Source: Rhodohalobacter sulfatireducens (GTDB taxonomy: Bacteria > Bacteroidota > Rhodothermia > Balneolales > Balneolaceae). From it: a stretch of 48,431 nt of DNA. The DNA is taken from the NCBI RefSeq assembly GCF_022012475.1, contig NZ_JAKLWS010000033.1, positions 1-48,431 on the forward strand, in the 5' to 3' direction. Under the pieces are notes generated by a model. The model was given only the letters and a program-made list of their open reading frames with translations, did not search any database and was not told where the DNA came from. Within the stretch, counting starts at the first letter, position 1; every line of letters begins with the position of its first letter. A program made the position numbers and the translations under genes. Positions 1 through 8,739 of the stretch are shown here, in pieces.

Positions 1-165
1 TACACCAATCCCCAGCTTGACACTGAGGATGCTGATGCACAACATTTAATGGAGGTTGAAAATATTGATCCTGATAATCTACTGATTGACCAGGGTTACA
101 TATCACTGCAAGCAGAAAGCCATCCTACTCAATTTAGGAGCATTCAGGTTATGGTTCTTGAATAA
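1..165 (+). CDS. C-terminal end of a DUF1080 / 3-keto-disaccharide hydrolase domain protein (partial)
   Basis: Frame 1 is open from the first base to a TAA at 163-165, giving 54 residues. The stretch GYISLQAESHPTQFRSIQV near the end matches the closing strand of DUF1080 (3-keto-glucoside / 3-keto-disaccharide hydrolase, concanavalin-like fold), where a 'GYI.LQ.ESHP.EFRNI' pattern is typical. The start and most of the protein lie outside the window. Proteins of this family are usually secreted and take part in glycan or glycoside breakdown, which fits the glycan-degradation genes further right. The family call rests on one short motif, so it is moderate. Confidence 0.6.
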   Translation, partial: YTNPQLDTEDADAQHLMEVENIDPDNLLIDQGYISLQAESHPTQFRSIQVMVLE

Positions 166-488
166 TTTCTTGATATTCAACCGATAAACTTTTGTATCTA
201 AGACCTGCCAACTGTCTGTTTAGGGTTCCTCCGTTTGATGCCCTAACTGCATCAAGACGTGACCCTCAAATTAAGAAATGCAAGCAGCTGATTAAGAACT
301 GAAATTTGAGGAGTTACTTGATAGAAATGATCAAGTGAAACAAAGAAATATTTCTTCAAAAAGACATGAACTACTACATCATCTAATTACAACTTTACTT
401 CATGATCCCAAAAACATTCGCTAGAAAAGATCTTAACCCAAATTGTTCTACTATATTCAGAGAGATACACAACGATTGCGCCGTACTA
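166..488. other. intergenic, no gene recognised
   Basis: This stretch lies between the DUF1080 tail and the helix-turn-helix remnant. It is AT-rich, with stop codons scattered in the frames I read. I see no convincing RNA gene, hairpin terminator or repeat here. Confidence 0.5.
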
Positions 489-728
489 TTAAGAGACCGC
501 CTTCGTAACCCAAGTCAGGCTCACTCCTAACTTATTGGCAAGCTCTGCCCTATTTTTCAGCTTCCCAGATTTCAACAGTTTTCTATAGAGAATAGCCTGC
601 TCCCTCCTACTCTTTTTTGCTTTAACAGATTTCTCTGTTAACCAATAGTTCGCACCTTTTAAAAATGGGTGTATTTCAGTGAATTTTTGGCTGTCAAATT
701 TGAAAAGAGCCCTTGACTGGACTGTAAT
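489..728 (-). pseudogene. remnant of a helix-turn-helix DNA-binding protein (recombinase-like C-terminus)
   Basis: On the minus strand an open frame of 79 codons ends at TAA (489-491) and is bounded upstream by an in-frame TAG (729-731), with no ATG near the start. Its end reads AILYRKLLKSGKLKNRAELA followed by NKLGVSLTWVTKAVS, a clear helix-turn-helix ('RAELANKLGVS..WVTK'). Upstream there is a HPFLKGANYW segment. Similar C-termini occur in serine-recombinase and phage-type DNA-binding proteins, but the exact family is not certain. With no start codon and a preceding stop, I read it as the 3' relic of a degraded gene, perhaps mobile-element debris. Confidence 0.45.
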
Positions 729-800
729 CTATCGTGCAGGAGATGCTGTTACTCTAAAAAAAGTAATTAATAAAAAAATCAACCAGATATGCTTTTATAC

Positions 801-2234
801 TTAATAACCAATAACGACAGCCAAGGCTATAAATACAACAGCCATAATCATGCTTACGATAAATAATGGTAAAATATAACTGAACCACTTTTCAAAAGGA
901 ACTTTGGCTAAGCCTAATGTAGCCATTAAAACTCCATTCGTTGGTATAATGATATTCGAGATCCCATCCCCTAAGATATATGCAAGAACTGCAGTCTGAC
1001 GTGATAGCCCCAAGAGATCTGACATGGGTGTCATCAATGGCATAGAAACTAACGCCTGACCTGAAGCTGATGGAATGAAAAAATTGAGTCCCGTTTGGAA
1101 AAAAAGCATGCCTTCGGCAGCGGCTATTTTAGGCATACTCACCAGAAAACTACTTGCAGAATGTAATAGAGTATCAATAATCATTCCTTCTTGAAGCACC
1201 ACGGAAATGCCACGTGCTACACCGACTACTAAGGCGGGCACAATCATAATTTCCAAGCCTTTCGAAAATGCTGCCATTGATTCATCACCGGTCATACCGG
1301 AGATCTTGGTAACGACAATTATGATTGCAATAAAACACGCACTCATCTCAATTAAACCCCATCCAATTGTTTGAACTGCAACAATTATAGATGCATAAGA
1401 CACCACAAAAAATAGAAGAATGATGATGTGTTTTCTTTCAATCTCTATGTGCTTAAACACTCCAAACTCATCCAGTTTAAAATGGTCACCTTTCATCAAG
1501 CTAAGAGATAGATTTTTCTTTACTCTATCACCATATCGCATAATGAAAAAGAAACCGATTGCAGCATACACTACATATAGAAATAGCCGAAAAACGATAC
1601 CTGAACCAATAGGCAATTCTGCAATAACTTGAGCGATCTGCACTGTGAATGGATTAGTGACTCCTGTACTCCAGCCTAAATATTGCGGAACGCACAGTAG
1701 TCCTACACCAAATATCCTGTCGTAGCCTAAACTTTTAGACAAAAACAAAAATACAGGTATTAAAGCTATCGTTTCAGAAGCTATTCCCATAAAGGAAGAA
1801 CCTGAGAAAACAGTCATATAGATTAGAAAAAGAAGTAATTTTGGTTTTTCCTGGAACCTGGAAATCAGTGCAAAAAGAAATGCATTAATAGTTCCTGTTT
1901 GTTGTAATAAATTAAAAACAGCTCCTACAATAAAAACGAAAAATACCAGTACAGCCGATTGTCCCAGACCTTTTGGAATTGCACTAAACAGACCCAATAA
2001 TGAGACCGGAGTTGACTTTCCTTCTACAGTTTCACCTAATAAAGTCGCTTTTAAAGAATAGTTCTTGGGTACCTCTTTATAGCTATTCGGTACGACTACA
2101 CTCTGAGTCATCCCATCATAACTTCTTGTGGTTCGTTCAAAATTTCCACTAGGTATTATGTATGTTAGTATTGAACAGAATATGATAATCCAAAAAAGAA
2201 ATATGAAAACGTGAGGAATTTTGAAATTATTCAT
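801..2234 (-). CDS. YfcC / C4-dicarboxylate (DcuC)-like membrane transporter
   Basis: This is a 477-residue integral membrane protein with about twelve hydrophobic segments and a periplasmic loop after the first helix (roughly residues 30-85). The layout and the stretches GTINAFLFALISRF, GWSTGVTNPFTVQIAQ and FFIPSASGQALVSMPLMTPM match the YfcC/ArcD-like family of the C4dic_anaerob (DcuC) superfamily, whose members move dicarboxylates, amino acids or peptides across the inner membrane. The duplicated re-entrant 'NPF' and 'SGQA' motifs are typical of this fold. The ATG at 2234 gives a normal short cytoplasmic N-terminus. The substrate is unknown. It stands alone, with no obvious operon partner. 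Confidence 0.75.
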   Translation of the reverse strand: MNNFKIPHVFIFLFWIIIFCSILTYIIPSGNFERTTRSYDGMTQSVVVPNSYKEVPKNYSLKATLLGETVEGKSTPVSLLGLFSAIPKGLGQSAVLVFFVFIVGAVFNLLQQTGTINAFLFALISRFQEKPKLLLFLIYMTVFSGSSFMGIASETIALIPVFLFLSKSLGYDRIFGVGLLCVPQYLGWSTGVTNPFTVQIAQVIAELPIGSGIVFRLFLYVVYAAIGFFFIMRYGDRVKKNLSLSLMKGDHFKLDEFGVFKHIEIERKHIIILLFFVVSYASIIVAVQTIGWGLIEMSACFIAIIIVVTKISGMTGDESMAAFSKGLEIMIVPALVVGVARGISVVLQEGMIIDTLLHSASSFLVSMPKIAAAEGMLFFQTGLNFFIPSASGQALVSMPLMTPMSDLLGLSRQTAVLAYILGDGISNIIIPTNGVLMATLGLAKVPFEKWFSYILPLFIVSMIMAVVFIALAVVIGY

Positions 2235-2990
2235 AGACGGAGAGATTATTCTTTATTGTCGTTGACTCTATGGGCGATGGATGAAGCTTGTAAAGTCTTC
2301 TGCTTGAAGCAGTACGTCACCTGAGTTATCGTCTAAAATCCATTTAGACTTTTGTATTCTGAAACCTCAGCCAGTAGTGCTTACCATTTTACTATAATTT
2401 GGGAGGATACTCTTGTATTTTTTAGACAAATGTTTGAACATTTTCGAGAAATATGCCGGGAAATTTAGAATTTTACCCATTGTTGAATACGCTTAATTCT
2501 AGATGAGCATAGAGAAGGATTTCAATACCACTTCTATATCAGTGATCTCTTCTAATTATTTCACTGGTAAGGCACACTGTCATTGCATCCATTCTTTATT
2601 TATAACTTTCTTTTCGAATGAAGAATAGAAGACTTAGCAGAGACTTCAGTTCACTGCAGTTTCATAGGAATCGTTCAAATTCAAAAAATCACCAATGATT
2701 CAAATTGATTATCGTATTTGATTAAATATGATCTATTTAAATAAATCTTGTGTAGAATGATTGTACTATGACTAAATTTTTTTAATTATGGATTGATCCA
2801 TTTCTTGTCGATTTTTTTCCCGAAAAGGGTTTAACTCGAAAGCCGTTTAACTTACCTTGGCAGAAGTTTTTGAACAATAATTCTGAAAACTGATGCACTG
2901 GCATCATCACCATTCAGAACAAATGGCTGGCAAACGGACACACCAACTAAGGTTTATTCGTTTTTACTCTAATCACTTGCAAACTCATAG
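2235..2990. other. intergenic (756 bp) with a short coding relic near 2268-2366
   Basis: No full gene is visible. On the minus strand a short stop-bounded frame at 2268-2366 reads KWILDDNSGDVLLQAEDFTS followed by FIHRP and a stop. This looks like the tail of a protein, but I cannot name the family and there is no start. The rest is AT-rich (especially 2690-2830) and presumably contains the promoter of the SGNH hydrolase gene at 2991. No hairpin with a T-tract was found. Confidence 0.35.
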
Positions 2991-4193
2991 ATGATGAAAT
3001 TCAAAACTATATCTCTATTTCTATTTATAGTGTTAATGGCGGTATTCAATGCATATGGACAGGGATTAGATGAAAAATATTATCACACTCACAGGGGTTC
3101 TTTGAATAATAGCTGTCAAAAATTTCAAGAAGGAGAGGCCAGGATCGCATTTTTGGGCGGATCCATCACCTATAATCCCGGATGGCGAGATTCACTCTAC
3201 ACTTATTTTACGCACACTTATCCTGAAACAGACTTCGATTTTATCAACGCAGGAATTCCTTCCATGGGTTCTACACCCGGGGCTTTTCGTTTTGAACGGG
3301 ATGTATTGAAGAACGGCCCGGTAGATCTGCTTTTTTTGGAGGCGGCCGTCAACGATTTTACTAACGGCCGGACTCCGACTGAAATTACGAGGGGGATAGA
3401 GGGTATTGTAAGGCATTCACTACGGGAGGATCCTGCTACAAGCATCGTGATTATGCATTTTGTAGATCCCGTTAAAATGAAGGATTATCGAAATGGAAAC
3501 GTCCCCGAGGTGATTCGTCTGCATGAGGAGGTTGCCCGTCATTATAATATTTCCACCATTAACCTGGCTAAAGAGGTTACCGAACGCATCGATGCCGGTG
3601 AATTTGACTGGGAGAATGATTTCAAAGATCTCCACCCTTCACCCTTTGGACAGGATATCTATTACCGATCCATGAAAAAGTTTCTGGAAGGTGCCTGCGA
3701 AGTTGCCCAAAAAGATGAGAAACTTAAAACAACTCAGATTCCAGGTCCGCTCGACCCCTATTCCTATGCCAATGGAACCTTAATCGAGCCCGGTGATGAT
3801 TACGCATCCGGGATTGGATGGGAGTTGGTTGAAGATTGGCAGCCATCTGATGAGATCGGGACTCGATCTAACTATGTAGATGTGCCCATGCTGGTTGGCG
3901 TCTACCCGGGTGAACCGATTCGATTTCAGTTTGAAGGAAACACCGCAGGGATCGCAGTTGCAAGTGGACCGAATGCAGGAATTATTGAATACCGGATTGA
4001 TGGGTCACCCTGGAAAAAGCAGGATCTATTTACGCAGTGGAGTCAACAGCTCTACCTCCCCTGGTTTTTTACACTGGCGAGCGGGCTTGAGAGTGGGAAA
4101 CACTCCCTTGAAATTCGACTACTGGAAGAGAAGAATTTAGAAAGTGAAGGAAGGCAAGCGATCATTCGATACTTCTATTATAACGCTGAATAA
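2991..4193 (+). CDS. secreted SGNH/GDSL-family hydrolase with C-terminal beta domain
   Basis: The protein has 400 residues and an N-terminal signal peptide (hydrophobic residues 7-22, cleavage near AYGQG). The SGNH fold covers about 50-235: block I LGGSITYNPGW with nucleophile Ser58, block II Gly88 region, block III Asn121 (AAVNDF), and block V Asp213-x-His215 (DLHPSPFG). A C-terminal all-beta region follows (about 250-400), as in two-domain carbohydrate esterases. The likely role is removing acetyl or other acyl groups from a polysaccharide in the periplasm or outside the cell. It faces the main glycan-degradation cluster convergently and may support it. MMKF gives two possible adjacent starts. 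The ester substrate is not known. Confidence 0.8.
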   Translation: MMKFKTISLFLFIVLMAVFNAYGQGLDEKYYHTHRGSLNNSCQKFQEGEARIAFLGGSITYNPGWRDSLYTYFTHTYPETDFDFINAGIPSMGSTPGAFRFERDVLKNGPVDLLFLEAAVNDFTNGRTPTEITRGIEGIVRHSLREDPATSIVIMHFVDPVKMKDYRNGNVPEVIRLHEEVARHYNISTINLAKEVTERIDAGEFDWENDFKDLHPSPFGQDIYYRSMKKFLEGACEVAQKDEKLKTTQIPGPLDPYSYANGTLIEPGDDYASGIGWELVEDWQPSDEIGTRSNYVDVPMLVGVYPGEPIRFQFEGNTAGIAVASGPNAGIIEYRIDGSPWKKQDLFTQWSQQLYLPWFFTLASGLESGKHSLEIRLLEEKNLESEGRQAIIRYFYYNAE

Positions 4194-4270
4194 CCCTTTT
4201 TTATCACGTTGAAATGCACATTCAAAAAATAGTTCCTTCACACTGGCTGACACCATTCAAATAATCTTAT

Positions 4271-4331
4271 AATGAAAGAGCCCGGCAGTAATCGAATCAA
4301 TTGGATTCAAACTGCCGGAGAGTCTTTCATT
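4271..4331. terminator. bidirectional terminator-like hairpin between convergent genes
   Basis: There is a long interrupted inverted repeat: AATGAAAGA (4271) pairs with TCTTTCATT (ending 4331), CCGGCAGT pairs with ACTGCCGG, and GAATC pairs with GATTC around a short loop. It lies 78 bp after the stop of the plus-strand SGNH gene and 156 bp beyond the stop of the minus-strand fusion gene. No long T-tract follows directly, so the terminator role is inferred from position and stem strength. Confidence 0.55.
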
Positions 4332-4420
4332 GATGGTGATATATGCACTTCATGAGTCCATTATTCAGAAGGTTTCTGCATGAATTCATACATTTAAGAT
4401 TCATACATTTTTATTAGATC

Positions 4421-4459
4421 TCTACAACCCATTTGGTTGTTTCTTCCATTTATTTTGCA
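4421..4459. promoter_or_regulatory. 39-bp conserved element, copy A
   Basis: This is one of three 39-bp segments with the same architecture: TCTACAA, one base, CCATTTGGTT, an 11-base spacer, TTATTTTGCA. Here the first part also forms a palindrome (ACAACC, 5 bases, GGTTGT). The other copies lie upstream of SusC (24369-24407) and of the sugar symporter (29933-29971). This copy sits between convergent gene ends rather than before a start codon. It may be a relic of a lost promoter or a site moved by rearrangement. The operator role is inferred. Confidence 0.5.
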
Positions 4460-4486
4460 CATCACTTTTCTGAAGAGACAAAATAT

Positions 4487-7174
4487 TTAATGATTCAGAG
4501 GTACAAAAATGGAGTAGCTGTCATCACCCTCTTTGATAGCAAAAGAGAGTACCCGGGGCTGACCATCCTCCAAATAGACAAACGGCCGTTCCATTCGATC
4601 GGGTTTTAAGACATCCCCATTGGCAAGATTCAGTCTTTTCGTTGTTACTTCGTAATTGACTGCTTTTCGCCAGTTTACCCCATCAGCAGAAGTAATCAAC
4701 CCAATAAAATTATGAGCGTGAAATACAGCAAAGAATTGATTTCTGCTCTCATCGTACCAAATGGAGGAATCTTCGGTATCGATAGTATCGATGACCGGTT
4801 TTTTCTGCACAATAAAAGGACCTGTCGGAGTTTCTGAAAGTGCCAAGGCCTGGTTGCGAATAAACCGATCTTCATTGGGTTTATCACCTTTTACTATCAT
4901 ATAGTAGGAGCCGTTTGGGCCTTGTGTAACTGCTGGATTTACGGTCAGCGTTGTGATGGGACCCGCCGGTTCAACGATTGGGTTCTCACGTCTTTGCCAT
5001 GGTCCATTTAAAGATTTAGAAAGTGCCACACCGGTCCGTTGATTATTTCGCAATACACTCCACATTGGATGGTTATATCCTGTTTTAGCCACTTCCCTCA
5101 ACTTTTCACCATCCAAAGGAACATCATCAGAATGTGTTCCGATGTAATAGAGATAATAGGTACCCTCGAAATATTTAATCTTCGGGTTGTGTGCTGTGAT
5201 GGCATCCCATTGGTCCCCACCACGACCTTGCAAAACCGTATTTAGATATTGATAAGGACCTTCCGGCCGATCTGATATGGCATGGGCGATCTCTGAATGA
5301 GTGAGCCAGCCGGTAAATCCTAACTCCCGTTTCCACCTGGAGTAGAAGAGGTGATAGTTCCCATCATCCCCTTTAATGATTGAACTGCCCCAGTTAAAAT
5401 AATCTGGATCTCTCAGCATATTCTCCTCAGAAATGGGTTGAATCATCGAACCGACATCCAGGTTTTCTTGATCTGTCCTGAATGTAACCTCCACCGGGTA
5501 GTGATCCGACAGAAACCAATTCTCCTCTCCATTATGAACCTGCGCGTCCGTAGATCGTTTCAATAATTCGGGTGACACCAAGATATAGTCAATGCGTTCC
5601 AAACGGGATATCAACTGTTCAGTGGATTCGCTATTTACAGGTCCCAGAACTCTGCCCGGAAACGTCCCTCGCTCACTCAACCCTGTTGTGTATTTTTGGG
5701 TACCATCATAAAGCGGAAACCCCAAAAAGGATGCCATTACCGAGTAGTCCAGGTCGTTCAAATAGATATTTCCATCCATTCCCTTCCCTGCATTATTTGA
5801 ACGCCGACGGTTCAGCAGGTATCCGTCAGGATCATATAAATGCGCGTCGAACGGGGAATGAGCATTGAAGTCTCCTAAAACCATATAGAGTGGATTCTCC
5901 ATCTCGATCTCCTCCAGCTTATTCAATAAAATGTCAGCCTCCTCCATCCTTCTTTTTATGCTGCCGGGATGAAGATGGACGACCAGGAGATCGATTCCTG
6001 CTGTTTTTGCATGCAATGCACCGTGATGCATCCCCTCTCTTATTTTTTCTTTGACCTGAATGGGATATGCAGATGTCAGGCCCACTGAATACCCGGTAGT
6101 TTTCAGCAAAACGGAGTAGGGGTGTCCCCACGACTTGGCATCCTCTTTTAATTTAGCAGGCGTATAGTTATTCAGTTCCTGAAGGGCCGTGATGGAGGGC
6201 TTCTGACTTCTCATCCATTCTTGAACTTTTTGTCGTCGTTCTTCATCCTTCCCCCAATCAAAACCATTCCAAATATTGTATGTGATCACCTTCAATTTAC
6301 CCGTATCTCCCACACCCTCCCCGTGAACATTTACCAGGTTCATAAAAGCGTATGCAAGACGTCTTCCATGTTCAGTCAATCCTTGAGGAGTTAAATGAGT
6401 ATTATCCGCTTTCTGAATACCCCGCATGCTTGTAAAACTGATATATTCATCCTCTTCAGCTAATCTTTTTTGGGCTTCTACAACCACTGGCCGGTCCTCT
6501 ACAAACGGGTGTTGTTCATCTACACCGACCAGAATATTCAGGTCAGGTTCATGAAGTACCTCATTACGCAGATGCTCAATCAGCCGCTTTAGGTTTTGAT
6601 AATATTTTTTTGAGGTTTGTCCATCTCCGGCATCCGATTCCCCCTGAATCCAGATCAGCCCACGCACATGTACCTCGTATCCCTGCTCTTCCAGTTGATC
6701 TATGCTGGCCTTTAAATCAATCACCATACGATCATAAATTCCACCCTCTCCCGGAGCTTTCCAATCGCGGGCCAACCCGGTTGCACCCTTGGTGTATTTG
6801 AAAATTGCCGGATTAAAACCTGCTTTTTTAAGCTCCCTTGCAAAACTGACCTCCGGACCAAAATGCCCTTCCTGAAACCTGCCTTCTTGCGGTTGCATCG
6901 GCACCCATCTTCGCTTTGAACTCTGGTTATCCACAAAGGTCCAGTTTAAGCGAATGGATTCATCCAGACCTAAACTGTCTTCCGGATAATTCGCAGCATC
7001 GCCCATCCATCCCTGGGCATTTGACTGACCCGCCAGGATGAACAGATCCAGCTTTTCTTGCGCATTTAAATGTGATGGAAGGATAATAATGAACAGCAGA
7101 AGGGAACTGATTAAAAAAGTGAGATTCTTCAAATACCTCATAAGCTGTTTTTTTACCCGTTTTTTAGATCTCAT
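4487..7174 (-). CDS. three-domain secreted enzyme: SASA esterase + endonuclease/exonuclease/phosphatase + GH43/GH117-like propeller
   Basis: The protein has 895 residues with a signal peptide (hydrophobic 18-36, cleavage near NAQ). Domain 1 (about 42-285) is a SASA/sialate-O-acetylesterase-type SGNH fold: Ser51 in LAGQSNAQGW, the WIQGESD block, and Asp257/His260 in DNTH. Domain 2 (about 293-567) is an EEP fold: N300 in TYNIWNG, E333 in LQELN, H400/H402 in VVHLHPGS, D435/N437 in GDFNAHSP, D529 in DYILVSPE, and D557/H558 in LSDHYPVE. Domain 3 (about 585-890) is a five-bladed beta-propeller glycosidase-like region with RDPDYFNWGSS and a WDAITAHNPKI segment. It is the last gene of the long minus-strand cluster. 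It probably de-esterifies and trims the glycan. What the EEP domain cuts (phosphodiester, sulfate ester or nucleic acid) is unclear. Met12 is an alternative start. Confidence 0.8.
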   Translation of the reverse strand: MRSKKRVKKQLMRYLKNLTFLISSLLLFIIILPSHLNAQEKLDLFILAGQSNAQGWMGDAANYPEDSLGLDESIRLNWTFVDNQSSKRRWVPMQPQEGRFQEGHFGPEVSFARELKKAGFNPAIFKYTKGATGLARDWKAPGEGGIYDRMVIDLKASIDQLEEQGYEVHVRGLIWIQGESDAGDGQTSKKYYQNLKRLIEHLRNEVLHEPDLNILVGVDEQHPFVEDRPVVVEAQKRLAEEDEYISFTSMRGIQKADNTHLTPQGLTEHGRRLAYAFMNLVNVHGEGVGDTGKLKVITYNIWNGFDWGKDEERRQKVQEWMRSQKPSITALQELNNYTPAKLKEDAKSWGHPYSVLLKTTGYSVGLTSAYPIQVKEKIREGMHHGALHAKTAGIDLLVVHLHPGSIKRRMEEADILLNKLEEIEMENPLYMVLGDFNAHSPFDAHLYDPDGYLLNRRRSNNAGKGMDGNIYLNDLDYSVMASFLGFPLYDGTQKYTTGLSERGTFPGRVLGPVNSESTEQLISRLERIDYILVSPELLKRSTDAQVHNGEENWFLSDHYPVEVTFRTDQENLDVGSMIQPISEENMLRDPDYFNWGSSIIKGDDGNYHLFYSRWKRELGFTGWLTHSEIAHAISDRPEGPYQYLNTVLQGRGGDQWDAITAHNPKIKYFEGTYYLYYIGTHSDDVPLDGEKLREVAKTGYNHPMWSVLRNNQRTGVALSKSLNGPWQRRENPIVEPAGPITTLTVNPAVTQGPNGSYYMIVKGDKPNEDRFIRNQALALSETPTGPFIVQKKPVIDTIDTEDSSIWYDESRNQFFAVFHAHNFIGLITSADGVNWRKAVNYEVTTKRLNLANGDVLKPDRMERPFVYLEDGQPRVLSFAIKEGDDSYSIFVPLNH

Positions 7175-7258
7175 ATTGAATCAATGCGTTACACTCCAAG
7201 ACTCCGATGCTATTTTGAGCTCTCTTATGCATCCTTGCCGATCATCTATTTTCATGTT

Positions 7259-8695
7259 CTAATTCTCATCACTCATATTTTTGTACTCAGGATTTAAGCT
7301 TCCGGGAACAGGAGCTCCCAGTTCATCCCGCCAGCTTTTGAGTTGTTCATGTAACTCGTTGGCTCTTGAGGGAAACTGCTCAATAAGGTTCGTCTCTTCC
7401 CGGATATCTAGTTCGAGGTTATAGAGCTCCAGTCTTCCATCTTCAAAATACTCATGCAATTTCCAGGGATACTTTAAAATCACAGATCCCGGCCTTGTTC
7501 GAAAATACCTGTCATGAGTATCCGGATTATGGTCTGAATAGGCCTGGAGATAGATCGGAAAATGCCAAAAGAGGGATCGGTCCGGCAGTGAGTCTCCCTT
7601 AAAAACAGGAATGAGACTCAACCCGTCTAACGGTTTCTCCTCAGGGTTTGATATTCCTGCTGCTTCTAAAAGAGTGGGGTAAAGATCGATCTGTGAAACG
7701 GGTTGCTGTGAAGCGGTACCGGGATCAATGACTCCGGGCCATACGGCAATCATGGGTACACGGATACCTCCTTCAAAGTAGGATCCCTTTCCCGCTCGAA
7801 GCGGCCATTGGCGGCTGATTTCATGCAACCCTCCATTATCGGATGTAAAGATAAGCAGCGTGTTTTCGTACAAACCTGATGTTTTCAAAAAAGAGATCAA
7901 CCGGCCAATATTGGTATCCATCGATTCGATCATTGCTGCATAACCGGGATTGTCATGACGATCCGAGCCAGGCTTGGACGTATATTTTTCTTCCAATTCC
8001 GGCTTGGGCTGAATGGGTGTGTGTACGGTATAGGGTGCATAGTTGAGGAAAAAGGGCTGACCCTCTGCGGTTTCCAAAAAAACGATCGCTTCATCCGTTA
8101 ACCGGTCTGTCAGATACTCACCCTCCGGACCCTCCTCCAAATTCGGATTGTGATAGGGTGAAAAATAGCCACCCATCCCCTGAGCTGCAGGATTACCCGC
8201 TTCAAAGCCCCCGATATTCACATCGAACCCATTCTCCATCGGATCTTTGGTAATATGCCATTTACCGACATGTGCCGTCCTGTATCCATGGTTTTGAAGA
8301 AGTTCCGCAAATGTCAAATTTTCCTCATCTAAATACAACCTGTTTTCAATCGGAATCAGTTTTCTCTCTTCGGCACTGCCCCGGTCGGAATTAGCAACGG
8401 TATAAATACCTGTGCGGGGAGCATATTGCCCACTAAACAACGCCGCCCGGGAAGGTGCACAATTTGAAGCAGCTGCATATGCCCGACTGAATACCATCCC
8501 TTCAGTGGCCAGCTCATCAATATGGGGCGTCTCATAATATTGACTTCCCATAAATGACAGATCTGTCCAGCCTAAATCATCAATATTAATGATGATGAAA
8601 TTAGGTCTGTTCTCCGACAGTTTATTTGAATGAGCCGCAATAAATACCAGTGATAAACAGACTGCCAGAATTAGGATGAATCGTTTATTTCGCAT
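7259..8695 (-). CDS. type I sulfatase (family S1)
   Basis: This is a 478-residue secreted arylsulfatase-type enzyme with an N-terminal signal sequence (residues 5-22). The sulfatase signature is present: Cys79-Ala-Pro-Ser-Arg83 (NCAPSRAALFSGQ), where the Cys is matured to formylglycine, plus metal ligands Asp39/Asp40 (NIDDLGW) and a later TSDNGG motif. It removes sulfate esters from the target glycan, presumably in the periplasm. It follows the Tat-exported GH29 gene on the same strand by about 44 bp, consistent with one operon. No sulfatase-maturating enzyme lies in the window. The S1 subfamily cannot be fixed by eye. Confidence 0.9.
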   Translation of the reverse strand: MRNKRFILILAVCLSLVFIAAHSNKLSENRPNFIIINIDDLGWTDLSFMGSQYYETPHIDELATEGMVFSRAYAAASNCAPSRAALFSGQYAPRTGIYTVANSDRGSAEERKLIPIENRLYLDEENLTFAELLQNHGYRTAHVGKWHITKDPMENGFDVNIGGFEAGNPAAQGMGGYFSPYHNPNLEEGPEGEYLTDRLTDEAIVFLETAEGQPFFLNYAPYTVHTPIQPKPELEEKYTSKPGSDRHDNPGYAAMIESMDTNIGRLISFLKTSGLYENTLLIFTSDNGGLHEISRQWPLRAGKGSYFEGGIRVPMIAVWPGVIDPGTASQQPVSQIDLYPTLLEAAGISNPEEKPLDGLSLIPVFKGDSLPDRSLFWHFPIYLQAYSDHNPDTHDRYFRTRPGSVILKYPWKLHEYFEDGRLELYNLELDIREETNLIEQFPSRANELHEQLKSWRDELGAPVPGSLNPEYKNMSDEN

Positions 8696-8739
8696 GATTC
8701 AAAATAGATGGATTGCATGAAGACTCAAACTGCTGTTCA

